From: JTS-RE37 sp041743975
Lineage (GTDB): Bacteria; Bacteroidota; Bacteroidia; Flavobacteriales; Flavobacteriaceae
Direction of reading: 5' to 3'
Length of the DNA stretch: 64,000 nucleotides
Assembly: GCA_041743975.1 (NCBI GenBank)
Contig: JBGTLT010000074.1
Coordinates: forward strand, 47,294 to 111,293
Every line of letters begins with the position of its first letter. The first letter of the stretch is position 1. The notes below the pieces were generated by a model. The model was not told the origin of the DNA. It was given only the letters and a program-made list of their open reading frames with translations, and ran no database searches. A program made the translations under genes and the position numbers. Of the stretch, positions 1-8,155 are shown piece by piece.

Positions 1-30
1 TAAACTGCACAATATCCTATTTTTACCACC

Positions 31-711
31 ATGACACCATTTGAGAATTCGCTTTTTTCGGGTTTCGGCGAAGGCTTGCCCTTGCTGGACATGTCCATAT
101 CGGTCCATCAATACACAACTGTTGACCTGTCCGTAGCCAATGCGGAATTGAAATCCATAGAGATTAGCGATCCCGAAGTATGCCAGCAGTATATTGATTC
201 CATACTTACCCGTAATAATGCTGCAGTTGCCTACGGTGGTTACCTGGAAAAACGCAACCTCTATAATGGGTATTCAACTTTTACGGATGAAGGGCAACCA
301 CAACGAAATATTCATCTGGGATTGGACCTATGGGCCCGGGCCGGTACCAGGGTTTGTGCCCCCCTCAACAGTAGCGTTCACAGCTTTAAGAATAACAGTA
401 GTATCGGGGACTATGGACCCACCATTATCCTATCGCACCAGTTGAATGGAATCCCATTCCATACCCTCTATGGACATCTTTCCCTGGATTCGATACGACA
501 TATAGAAGTTGGACAGTCTATTTTCAAGGGTGAATATTTTGCAACACTGGGTACCCCGGACATCAATGTGAATTACGCACCTCACCTTCATTTTCAGATC
601 ATCCGAGACCTCGGTCACTATTCAGGGGATTTCCCCGGGGTATGTGCAGCCGGGGATGTTGCTCATTATTCCAAATTATGCCCTGATCCCAACCTATTAC
701 TGAAACTTTAG
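31..711 (+). CDS. stand-alone M23 (LytM-type) metallopeptidase domain protein, no signal peptide
   Basis: This 226-residue protein carries the M23 zinc-site motifs: HxxxD (H95, D99), the YGH histidine (H149) and HxH (H185, H187). M23 enzymes cleave peptide cross-links in peptidoglycan. It has no signal peptide or membrane segment, so location in the cytoplasm is the simplest reading and wall cleavage is doubtful. The C-terminal CPDPNLLLKL ending recalls the M23 module found inside large phosphotransferase/M23/class-III aminotransferase fusion proteins, which suggests a free-standing version of that module; this comparison is from memory. An in-frame stop at 1-3 limits the N-terminus, so ATG 31 is the likely start. 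The upstream neighbour is outside the window. Confidence 0.85.
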   Translation: MTPFENSLFSGFGEGLPLLDMSISVHQYTTVDLSVANAELKSIEISDPEVCQQYIDSILTRNNAAVAYGGYLEKRNLYNGYSTFTDEGQPQRNIHLGLDLWARAGTRVCAPLNSSVHSFKNNSSIGDYGPTIILSHQLNGIPFHTLYGHLSLDSIRHIEVGQSIFKGEYFATLGTPDINVNYAPHLHFQIIRDLGHYSGDFPGVCAAGDVAHYSKLCPDPNLLLKL

Positions 712-805
712 ATCTACTCACTACGGCCTGTACGAAATGCCCATTCAGTAAAGCCAATAGGAATAACCTTATATCAATGAAGGTTTTAAGGTATAGCAGC
801 ATTCC

Positions 806-2020
806 TTATTGATGCGGTATGGGAAGATCGAAAAAATCATTGGTAGTGGTATTCAGCACGTCTGCAATAAGATTAAAACCATCGGTGTCTGCCCGGAGGT
901 CCGAAAAATTGCCAATGATAGTTCCGTGTTTGTATATAATCAGGGTACTTTCCACTTCCGGATTGATCCTGTTCAAATGAACATCCGATGTTTTATCGGC
1001 AAAGGACGGAACAAAGGTCAGGGCAACATGCTTCAGGCCCAGGGAATTGCCTAAGGCTTCAAGTTCTTTGGTTCTCCTGTCCTTATCATAATCCTCTTCA
1101 TTCCCATACACAAAACAGGCCTTTAGATATTTTTTCCTCGCAACACTTTCCCGTTCAAAAAATACTAGCCATTTTCGGATTTGATCCCAATCCGGTGAAT
1201 TTCCAACAAAATAAAGTATCCCGTGATACCGTCCGTACTTACAGGCCGGGCAGGTCTTAGTCCCTTTATCGGGCCCCCAGGCATGAAAGGGGGTGAAAGA
1301 CAGCACATCCTCACCTACTTCCTGTCCGGATATTGTTTTTACCAGGCTGGTTTCAGGATAGTTGGGAATATGCAAACCGAGGATGATGTTGTGTTCTGCA
1401 ATTTGAAGGTCTCCTTTTAGCATTACCCTTAAAACCCCGCTGCCACCCCTGTTTTGCATTGCTTTCCGTTTTTGCAGGCTTAACAGGGGATCGTCATCGA
1501 ATACAAATTCATCCAGATAGTATTCATTAGGAAGCCCCGGTTCCTTTACAGATGGATGGATGTGGGCCGGTTCCTGGCTGTTGGGATACGCACCCGGCCT
1601 TACCGTATACATTGCATACTTCCCATAGGTATCGGATTGTACCCAGCCCCTGATATAACCATGCCGTTTAACCCTTCTGTCCAGGCCAGGGCCATCCGAA
1701 TAAAATCCCTTTGTGTCTGTATGGTAATAATAGAGTTTGACATCAGGCGCCGGGGTTGCTCCGTCTCTTTTAAAAATGGTGCCCGTAATCAGTAGTTTCT
1801 GCCCAGGCTGCCCCCAGGCTGCCGAAGTATCAACGGAGGATATTTTTTCAGGCATTCCAATATACATGAATTCCCTGTTTTCAAATGCTCCCCCGATTAT
1901 TGCCTCGGCCCGTGGCGCTGTTTTTTGCGGTATTTTATTGCTTTGCCCGGTGCAACCCATAAGTGTGCATAATAATACAGCTAAGAACCTGTTATCCCGG
2001 GAGGTGACCATAATTTTCAT
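806..2020 (-). CDS. lipoprotein with intradiol-dioxygenase-like domain fused to a CxxC thioredoxin-like domain
   Basis: The 404-residue protein begins with a lipoprotein signal (LMGC, lipidated C23). Residues about 65-220 resemble the beta-sandwich of intradiol ring-cleavage dioxygenases (protocatechuate 3,4-dioxygenase type): an HGYIRGW segment near 120-126, GKYAMYTVRPGAYP near 133-146 and the AHIHP histidines H153/H155. Residues about 240-390 form a second region with a CPAC motif (C257, C260) just before a hydrophobic strand, resembling a redoxin-type fold. Catechol-type dioxygenases use two Tyr and two His for Fe(III). Candidates for all four can be seen, but the true substrate is unknown. 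As a lipoprotein it should face the periplasm or cell surface. It converges with the M23 gene and is transcribed toward it. A later in-frame ATG (Met4) is an alternative start. Confidence 0.7.
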   Translation of the reverse strand: MKIMVTSRDNRFLAVLLCTLMGCTGQSNKIPQKTAPRAEAIIGGAFENREFMYIGMPEKISSVDTSAAWGQPGQKLLITGTIFKRDGATPAPDVKLYYYHTDTKGFYSDGPGLDRRVKRHGYIRGWVQSDTYGKYAMYTVRPGAYPNSQEPAHIHPSVKEPGLPNEYYLDEFVFDDDPLLSLQKRKAMQNRGGSGVLRVMLKGDLQIAEHNIILGLHIPNYPETSLVKTISGQEVGEDVLSFTPFHAWGPDKGTKTCPACKYGRYHGILYFVGNSPDWDQIRKWLVFFERESVARKKYLKACFVYGNEEDYDKDRRTKELEALGNSLGLKHVALTFVPSFADKTSDVHLNRINPEVESTLIIYKHGTIIGNFSDLRADTDGFNLIADVLNTTTNDFFDLPIPHQ

Positions 2021-2095
2021 TTTTAATGCAATTTACGCAGGCCGGGGTCGGCCACACAAGTTTGGATCAGCCTAATGCCCCATGTGGAGGAATCC

Positions 2096-2950
2096 TTATA
2101 CCGAGTGGAGTATAAGGCCTTCCCAATTGCTGCGATAATGACGGCTCAGCCTGATTGTCCTTCCATCAGATAAGTCAACATCGTAATCCCCGTTGCCCCT
2201 GGATCTGAATTGCCGTATATGTCCTTTATTGATGATTGCTGAACGATGTACCCTTATGAATATTTCCGGATCAAGTGATTCTTCTAATTTTTTAAGACTT
2301 TCATTGTGCAAAATTTTTTCACAGTTCACAAAAAAGGCGCTATAGGGTTTATCCGTGAGGATGGATGAAATCGTATGGATAGCTATCATTCTGGTACGGG
2401 AACCTTGTTTGATGGCAAGTGTCCCGGAAGGAAAACGGGCACCTAGTGAATGCAAAGGCCTTTTTAAACCTATAATATATGGGTATACCCAGGGCAGGAA
2501 TATATAAACCAGGACGGTTATGTAAAGTTGATTGGAGAAGGCCGAGCTGAGGATTACGGACATCCTATGGGGGTTATCATTCATCAGGGTACTTAATCCC
2601 ACAAAAATCAAGGCGAAGAGGAAAATGTGTATTATCGGGAATAAGCAACCCGAAATAACGTAGTAAAGTCCTTTGAAAAGTGGGGACCTGAATTTTTTGG
2701 GCGAGACCAAACGATGTAAAAACAGCAAAAGGGGTGGGAACAGGAACCAATACAAGTTATAGAGTAAGGTTTCAGACCAATAAAAGCGCGTCCTGTAGAG
2801 TTTGGCAAAAACAAGGTCCTGTACAACCGCCAAAATATAGATGCTTATACAAAAAAGTATCAGCATCATCCATATCCGGTCAGGTAGTATTCGGATCTTA
2901 CGGATTGCAATACCTGCTGCTATCATGTTTGGGATCTGAGTCTGATTCAA
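2096..2950 (-). CDS. membrane-anchored LytTR-family DNA-binding regulator
   Basis: The 284-residue protein has four predicted membrane segments (about 27-47, 62-80, 96-120 and 139-161) followed by a C-terminal LytTR DNA-binding domain at about 175-280. Typical LytTR features are FIRVHRSAIIN at 231-241 and the DGRTIRLSRHYR end at 262-273. LytTR proteins bind pairs of short direct repeats about two helical turns apart. There is no receiver domain, so this belongs to the one-component membrane LytTR type in which a membrane signal probably controls DNA binding directly. It is divergent from a small secreted-protein gene at 3201. A direct repeat with a 21-bp period lies in the shared intergenic region, which makes autoregulation or control of the neighbour plausible but unproven. 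Confidence 0.88.
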   Translation of the reverse strand: MNQTQIPNMIAAGIAIRKIRILPDRIWMMLILFCISIYILAVVQDLVFAKLYRTRFYWSETLLYNLYWFLFPPLLLFLHRLVSPKKFRSPLFKGLYYVISGCLFPIIHIFLFALIFVGLSTLMNDNPHRMSVILSSAFSNQLYITVLVYIFLPWVYPYIIGLKRPLHSLGARFPSGTLAIKQGSRTRMIAIHTISSILTDKPYSAFFVNCEKILHNESLKKLEESLDPEIFIRVHRSAIINKGHIRQFRSRGNGDYDVDLSDGRTIRLSRHYRSNWEGLILHSV

Positions 2951-3071
2951 GCGTATCCTAAGTTACTAAAGTATTCATTAATCCCAAAACCATTCCCCAT
3001 TCCCCTTAAATTCCGATTCGGCAATCGACGAAATACCTAAGCTCACGGTGAGGTGATTCGTGCTCCCGGTT

Positions 3072-3101
3072 ACTTTATCGAAAGTATATTACACTTTATC
3101 C
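3072..3101 (+). promoter_or_regulatory. direct repeat ACTTTATC x2, 21-bp period; candidate LytTR operator
   Basis: ACTTTATC occurs at 3072-3079 and again at 3093-3100, exactly 21 bp apart, in the gap between the divergent LytTR gene and the small secreted-protein gene. LytTR operators are usually two 9-bp imperfect direct repeats spaced in this way. The longer core ACACTTTATCC (3091-3101) recurs at 8047-8057, about the same distance upstream of the second small secreted-protein gene. The remaining bases of the 2951-3200 gap show no other clear signal. Confidence 0.4.
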
Positions 3102-3200
3102 AACCTCTTGCCGAATACCGAAAAATAAGCGATTTTCGACGAATGACATCCCGGGTGGAAGTGCCTTCGGCCGTTTTAATTATATAAACGACCCATGGTT

Positions 3201-3440
3201 ATGAAAACAATCGCAACTTTAATTTTTATCCTTTTCATTGGAATGTCAACTCAGGCCCAGGATACTCCGGCTGTTTCTAAAGTTGTTACAATTGAAATGG
3301 GTATTGTGCCTGCTACTCCATCCTTTAAAATAGTAAAGGATGATCAAAACAGCGTAGCCCGTTTATACAGATTCAAAAATTCTGCCATAAAGAAAGCCCT
3401 TTCCTTCACCACCAAAAGGAACAGTTCCAAACTGGCTTAA
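3201..3440 (+). CDS. small secreted protein, paralogue of the one at 8156
   Basis: This 79-residue product has a signal peptide (MKTIATLIFILFIGMSTQA) and a mature part of about 60 residues. The C-terminal half (VARLYRFKNSAIKKALSFTT, then KRNSSKLA) is basic and matches the gene at 8156-8413 closely (VARLYR-K-S--KKAL-F-TK-N--KL). I recall similar short proteins in other flavobacteria, always without a known function. An ATG six bases upstream (3195) is also possible; 3201 is preferred because it aligns with the paralogue's start. It is divergent from the LytTR gene and its end overlaps the amidohydrolase relic on the other strand by 4 bases. Confidence 0.75.
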   Translation: MKTIATLIFILFIGMSTQAQDTPAVSKVVTIEMGIVPATPSFKIVKDDQNSVARLYRFKNSAIKKALSFTTKRNSSKLA

Positions 3441-3840
3441 AATATAAAGTCGGGCTCGTTAATGGATGGGTATACTCGTTGAATCCTTTTTCCAGCCATG
3501 ATTACTTCATCAATTGCAGGCATATTATCGATATCCTCAACAGGATTCTTATCCGGGATAACCATTTCACCCATTTTTCCTTTTTCAAGGGACCCATTGG
3601 TTTCCTCAGGACTTAAATAGGCTGAAGGGTCATGGATCGCCCCCATATTCCGTATACCGGTGATGCCATAGGACAACAGGTCCGGAAACAAGTCTTTATC
3701 AGGGTTATCCATTCAGGTAATGTGGCTATGCATTTCCCGGAATCGGGCTATCCCAAATTTGCCGGCTCCGTTGATGATTGCCAAAAGAATAAGGAGAATG
3801 CCCATGCTGTTGGTTTGGAACCATTTGACTTGGATTGCTA
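3437..3840 (-). pseudogene. decayed amidohydrolase-family (imidazolonepropionase-like) relic
   Basis: Read on the minus strand, the segment from about 3840 to 3716 ends in INGAGKFGIARFREMHSHIT, the start of an amidohydrolase barrel with its HxH metal ligands. It is followed in the same frame by a TGA stop at 3713-3715. Translation then continues in frame (DLLSYGITGIRNMGA, normal for the next strand of the barrel) and jumps directly to a normal family C-terminus (GSLEKGKMGEMVIPDKNP). Roughly 250-300 residues of the middle barrel are missing. An internal deletion plus a nonsense codon mark this as a dead gene. The fragment from 3712 to 3437 could still be translated as 91 residues but would lack an active site. 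Confidence 0.8.
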
Positions 3841-3848
3841 AAATCCTT

Positions 3849-4559
3849 TTAATTGAAGGTACTCTCTTTTTGCAGTACAGGTTCCAGTTCCTGCCAAACA
3901 TTACGGGCCACGATTTTATGTCCTTCCGCGGTAGGATGGATGCCATCCGGTTGATTGAGTTCCGGGTTTCCGGCTACCCCTTCCAGCAGGAAGGAAATAA
4001 GATGGACGTTGTTTTTTGCTGCAAGGTCCGGAAACAGGTTCCTGAATTCCGCTGTATAGTCCTGACCAAGGTTTGGGGGGATTTGCATTCCGGCAAGAAT
4101 AATTTCTGTTTCCGGGTTCTTTTCGCGCACCGCATCGATAATTTCCTGGAGGTTTTTCCGGGTTTCCTCTATAGGGATACCCCTCAAACCATCATTGGCA
4201 CCCAGTTCCAATATAAAGATATCCGTTTTTTGGTTGAGTATCCACTGCAGCCTGGTCCTCCCCCCGGCAGTGGTTTCGCCACTCAGCCCGGCATTGATTA
4301 CAGTATACTTTAAATCAAGGGAATCCAGCTTATCCTGTATGACCGCAGGGAAGGCCTCCCTTGGATCCAGCCCATACCCCGCAGTAAGGCTGTTCCCGTA
4401 AATAAGTATAACCTTATTAGAGCCATTGGAAATGCTGTCAATTGAAGTGTTGTCAGGCATCCCTTCTTTCCGGGATTTTACCTTTTCCCCCTGCTCCCCG
4501 CAGGAGAATAACAGGAACAAAGTAAAAAAATAACTTAATTTTAAGATGTTCTGCGACAT
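3849..4559 (-). CDS. GDSL-type arylesterase / lysophospholipase, lipoprotein (TesA-like)
   Basis: The 236-residue SGNH hydrolase has a lipoprotein signal ending in LLFSC (C20). The blocks of the family are visible: GNSLTAGYG with nucleophile S57 (GNSL instead of GDSL), GLSGETT at 91-97 with the oxyanion glycine, GAND at 120-123 with N122, and DGIHP with D205 and H208 completing the triad. Such enzymes hydrolyse thioesters, aryl esters or lysophospholipids in the periplasm. It is divergent from an ABC ATPase/permease pair, the same arrangement as tesA next to ybbA-ybbP in Escherichia coli, so a shared role in lipid or lipoprotein handling is plausible. The exact substrate cannot be told from sequence. 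Confidence 0.9.
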   Translation of the reverse strand: MSQNILKLSYFFTLFLLFSCGEQGEKVKSRKEGMPDNTSIDSISNGSNKVILIYGNSLTAGYGLDPREAFPAVIQDKLDSLDLKYTVINAGLSGETTAGGRTRLQWILNQKTDIFILELGANDGLRGIPIEETRKNLQEIIDAVREKNPETEIILAGMQIPPNLGQDYTAEFRNLFPDLAAKNNVHLISFLLEGVAGNPELNQPDGIHPTAEGHKIVARNVWQELEPVLQKESTFN

Positions 4560-4628
4560 AGCCGGCTAATAAATCAAATTCATTTCCTTATTTTGCCCTC
4601 CTTCTTACAAGAATATCAAGAGATCAGC

Positions 4629-5318
4629 ATGGCAAATATATTAAACGTTTATCAGCTTAAGAAAACCTATAGCAGCGGTTCTAAAAAACTAACAGTTCTG
4701 GAAGACATTTCATTTGACATATCCCAGGGGGATACCTTTGCAATTGTGGGCCCCTCCGGCAGTGGAAAGACAACCTTGTTAGGACTTTGTGCTGGATTGG
4801 ACCAGGCAGATTCCGGAAGCATTACCCTTTGTGGAAAACCGCTGAATAAATTAAACGAGGATCAACGTGCCCTGTTGCGCAACCGGGAGGTGGGCTTCAT
4901 TTTTCAGGATTTCCAGTTATTGCCCACTCTGACCGCCCTGGAAAACGTGAGTGTCCCCCTGGAATTGCAAGGTGAACGGAACGCCCGGACCGTAGCAATG
5001 GGACTTCTTGAAAAGGTTGGCCTGGCAGAAAGGTCCCATCATTACCCATCCCAGCTTTCAGGAGGGGAGCAGCAAAGGGTAGCCATGGCAAGGGCATTTT
5101 GCAACAGCCCGTCTATTCTTTTTGCTGATGAGCCTACGGGCAACCTTGATGCTGAGACAGGGGAGAAGGTGGTTCAATTGCTGTTTGATCTCAACAAGGA
5201 AGCAGGCACAACCCTAGTCATTGTAACCCATGACGCTGAACTTGCACAACGTACCAATCATATTCTAAGGCTTAAAGGCGGCAGAATACTGGCAAACGAA
5301 ACCACCGTCCTATCGTGA
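4629..5318 (+). CDS. ABC transporter ATP-binding protein, YbbA/LolD-like
   Basis: The 229-residue ATPase has Walker A GPSGSGKTT, the Q-loop FIFQDFQLLP, signature LSGGEQQR and Walker B ILFADEPTGNLD with the D-loop and switch histidine (VTHD). The ATP-TGNLD form is typical of the MacB/LolD/YbbA class that powers FtsX-type permeases. ATG 4629 (MANILNV) is preferred over an upstream TTG at 4593 because the domain starts right after it. The downstream permease begins on the last base of this stop codon (TGATG), so translation is coupled. The pair probably exports or extracts lipids or lipoproteins rather than importing a solute. Confidence 0.93.
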   Translation: MANILNVYQLKKTYSSGSKKLTVLEDISFDISQGDTFAIVGPSGSGKTTLLGLCAGLDQADSGSITLCGKPLNKLNEDQRALLRNREVGFIFQDFQLLPTLTALENVSVPLELQGERNARTVAMGLLEKVGLAERSHHYPSQLSGGEQQRVAMARAFCNSPSILFADEPTGNLDAETGEKVVQLLFDLNKEAGTTLVIVTHDAELAQRTNHILRLKGGRILANETTVLS

Positions 5319-7867
5319 TGTCAAGAACACCCATGGGTAAAGCAGGGATTTCCTGGCTGTTTAAGATGGCCTGGAGGGATGGAAGGGCCAGTGCCCGGAG
5401 GCTGGTGCTTTTTATGGCCTCCATTATATTGGGGATAGCCGCCGTGGTGGCCATACAGTCTTTCGGCGATAATTTGAGTGACAATATCGTGTTGCAGTCA
5501 AAGGCCATTATGGGGGCTGATTATATCATCGACAGCAATCAATTGCCCAATGAAAAAGTACAGTTTATTATCGATTCCCTTGGGGGACAGGCAGCGAGGG
5601 AGGTAAACTTTGCCTCCATGGCCAGTTTTCCAAAAAACGGAGCAACCAAACTGGTGGAAGTGAGGGGGATTGAAGGGGATTTTCCCGTTTATGGTGAACT
5701 GGAGACAGAACCCATGGCAGCTGCCCGGTCCTATACTCTGGATGGAGCTGCCCTGGTGGATGCCACTATTATGCTGCAATATAATTTAAAGCCGGGGGAC
5801 AGTGTTAAGGTAGGCCTCCTTACATTTCCAATTGCAGGAAGCCTTATTTCCGCACCCGGGAGTACAGCATTTCGTAGTTCCGTTGCCCCAGCCGTTATCG
5901 TTCCCTATGCATTTATAGAAAAAACAGACCTCCTGCAGGTTGGAAGCAGGCAGGATTACAAGTACTATTTTAAAGCCCCGGGGGGGATGGACCTGGAGTT
6001 GCTGGATGAATCGATTGATCCACGGCTTGATGCCCAGGATGCCGACCTGGATACCCACACCTCCACAAGCCAGCGACTGGGAAGCAGGTATGAAAATGTC
6101 GGTAAATTTCTCAATCTGGTTGCCTTTATCGCTTTGCTCCTGGGGTGTGTGGGGATCGCCAGTTCCGTGAACATCTATATCAAAGAAAAATTGCGTGCTG
6201 TGGCTGTGCTTAAATGCCTTGGTGCAACCCGGAAGCAGACATTTTACATTTATCTCCTTCAGATAGCCGGAATGGGCTTGCTGGGAGGATTTATAGGAAC
6301 CATAGGGGGTTTGTTGCTGCAGTTGGTATTTCCGATGATCTTACAATCCTATTTACCGTTTGATGTCCAGATTTCAGTAGCTCCATTACCCATTGCCATG
6401 GGGCTGATCCTGGGTGTGGTGATGTCCGTTCTCTTTGCCATGCTTCCATTGATGGGAACCTGGTATGTAAGCCCGCTTCAGGTATTGCGGATACAGGAGC
6501 AACCCGTAAAAAAATCAAGGCGGGCGGTATTCAGTATTTTAGGTGCCATTGTGGGGGTTATCTATTTTTTCTCTTACTGGATACTTCAGAACGGGGACTA
6601 TGCTCTGACTTTTGTGGCAGGTATCCTTGTAACCTTTGCGATGCTTTCCGGGATGGCAGCATTGCTTATGTGGGCCGTTAAAAAATATTTTCCGGTAAAC
6701 TGGAGTTTCACTACCCGCCAAAGCCTGCTCAACCTTTATCGCCCCAATAATCAAACCATGACGTTGTTGCTTGCCGTTGGTGTGGGCACTTTCCTTATCA
6801 GCACCTTATACTTTACAAAGGATATCCTGCTGGCCAAGGCCTCCATTGAAAATGGGGATAACAGCCCGAACCTTATTATGTTGGATGTTCAATCGGAGCA
6901 ACAGGATGCCGTTGGCGGCATTATCAGAAACAATGGCCTGCCGATTCTGGACCGGATCCCAATCATTACCATGCGGATCCACAGTATCAACGGAAGGGAG
7001 GTAAACGAAATCAGGCAGGATACAACTGCAAGGGTTAACCAATGGGTTCTGAACCATGAATTCAGGGTTACCTACCGGGATTCCCTGATTGAATCAGAGA
7101 AGCTTATCGCAGGCCAATGGAGGTCAACAGCCCGGGATGAAGGGAACATAGCTATCTCCCTGGCAGAAAACGTAGCAAATGATGCGCGCGTCAGCGTGGG
7201 GGATTCCCTTACTTTCAATGTACAGGGGGTACTTATGAAAACGGTGGTAGGTAGTATCCGAACCGTAGATTGGGGCAGGATGCAATTAAATTTTTCTGTA
7301 GTATTCCCTACCGGGGTTTTGGAAAGGGCGCCCCAGTTCCATGTTTTCAGTACAAAGACCCCAGATCCAGCATCTTCTGCAAGGTTGCAGCGCGAAGTAG
7401 TTCAGGCCTTCCCGAATGTTTCCATAATTGACCTCAGGCAGGTGGTGAACCTGATAGAAGGAATCCTGGATAAAGTCTCATGGGTGATCAATTTTATGGC
7501 ATTCTTTAGCATCCTTACAGGGATCATCGTACTGATCGGTGCCGTCCGTACGAGTAAATACCAGCGAATTAAGGAGAGTGTATTACTAAGGACACTGGGG
7601 GCCCGCAGTAAACAAATTATCAGGATAACGGCACTGGAATACCTTTACCTCGGTGTATTAGGCAGCCTATTTGGTATCCTCCTATCTTTATTAAGCAGCC
7701 AGTTGCTGGCTATTCTCGTATTTGAAATGCCCTTTGTCCCGTCCTGGATACCGTTTTTGATATTGTTACCCGGTATATCCTTTCTTGTGCTTAGTATTGG
7801 GCTGATCAATAGCAGGGGGGTTTTGAGCAGCCCACCCCTGGAGGTGCTCCGGAAAGAAGCCAGGTAA
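5318..7867 (+). CDS. FtsX-family ABC permease, YbbP-like
   Basis: This 849-residue membrane protein has an N-terminal membrane segment, a large periplasmic region, and two FtsX-type permease units: helices around 270-400 with an intervening pair near 405-465, and another group near 735-845. Segments such as KEKLRAVAVLKCLGATRKQ and RIKESVLLRTLGARSKQ are the cytoplasmic coupling helices that contact the ATPase. Length and double-domain layout match E. coli YbbP rather than the shorter LolC/E or MacB. ATG 5318 overlaps the stop of the ATPase gene by one base; a GTG at 5315 is an alternative. The substrate is unknown. The divergent TesA-like esterase is its usual neighbour in proteobacteria as well. 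Confidence 0.9.
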   Translation: MSRTPMGKAGISWLFKMAWRDGRASARRLVLFMASIILGIAAVVAIQSFGDNLSDNIVLQSKAIMGADYIIDSNQLPNEKVQFIIDSLGGQAAREVNFASMASFPKNGATKLVEVRGIEGDFPVYGELETEPMAAARSYTLDGAALVDATIMLQYNLKPGDSVKVGLLTFPIAGSLISAPGSTAFRSSVAPAVIVPYAFIEKTDLLQVGSRQDYKYYFKAPGGMDLELLDESIDPRLDAQDADLDTHTSTSQRLGSRYENVGKFLNLVAFIALLLGCVGIASSVNIYIKEKLRAVAVLKCLGATRKQTFYIYLLQIAGMGLLGGFIGTIGGLLLQLVFPMILQSYLPFDVQISVAPLPIAMGLILGVVMSVLFAMLPLMGTWYVSPLQVLRIQEQPVKKSRRAVFSILGAIVGVIYFFSYWILQNGDYALTFVAGILVTFAMLSGMAALLMWAVKKYFPVNWSFTTRQSLLNLYRPNNQTMTLLLAVGVGTFLISTLYFTKDILLAKASIENGDNSPNLIMLDVQSEQQDAVGGIIRNNGLPILDRIPIITMRIHSINGREVNEIRQDTTARVNQWVLNHEFRVTYRDSLIESEKLIAGQWRSTARDEGNIAISLAENVANDARVSVGDSLTFNVQGVLMKTVVGSIRTVDWGRMQLNFSVVFPTGVLERAPQFHVFSTKTPDPASSARLQREVVQAFPNVSIIDLRQVVNLIEGILDKVSWVINFMAFFSILTGIIVLIGAVRTSKYQRIKESVLLRTLGARSKQIIRITALEYLYLGVLGSLFGILLSLLSSQLLAILVFEMPFVPSWIPFLILLPGISFLVLSIGLINSRGVLSSPPLEVLRKEAR

Positions 7868-8046
7868 TCCTGTGGTGAACTTTCCCGGCAGAACAGCATA
7901 CCCAAAGAAATTATCGGGGCATCGATCAACTGATAACTGGTATCTGTTGGAATTATACGAAGGAACAGGGACTTACATCCCCGATTAACTGCAGGCTTTT
8001 TCGGCAGGGTGTTTTCAGGTGTAATTCCATATAACGGGCATAGTTA

Positions 8047-8057
8047 ACACTTTATCC
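8047..8057 (+). promoter_or_regulatory. ACACTTTATCC motif shared with the 3091 site
   Basis: The same 11 bases occur at 3091-3101. Here the motif starts 109 bases before the ATG of the second small secreted-protein gene, against 110 bases for the first gene (start 3201). Matching position and sequence suggest a common regulatory element. Only one copy is present here, without the 21-bp partner. The rest of 7868-8155 shows nothing else I can name. Confidence 0.35.
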
Positions 8058-8155
8058 TTTATTTTTCAGCTTGGCGAAAATTAACTGTTGTTCAGCGATT
8101 TACGGACCCATGCAGGGATTGGATGGCGTTAAATTAGCATAACCAAACGAATCGC

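Noticed and set aside
3713..3715. In-frame TGA read as selenocysteine
   Set aside because: The protein lacks most of its catalytic barrel, no selenocysteine insertion structure is evident, and members of the family have no Cys at this point.
3713..3946. 77-codon minus-strand open frame ending in MHSHIT
   Set aside because: Its first half lies inside the tesA-like gene in another frame; only its last part is meaningful, as the N-terminal piece of the amidohydrolase relic.
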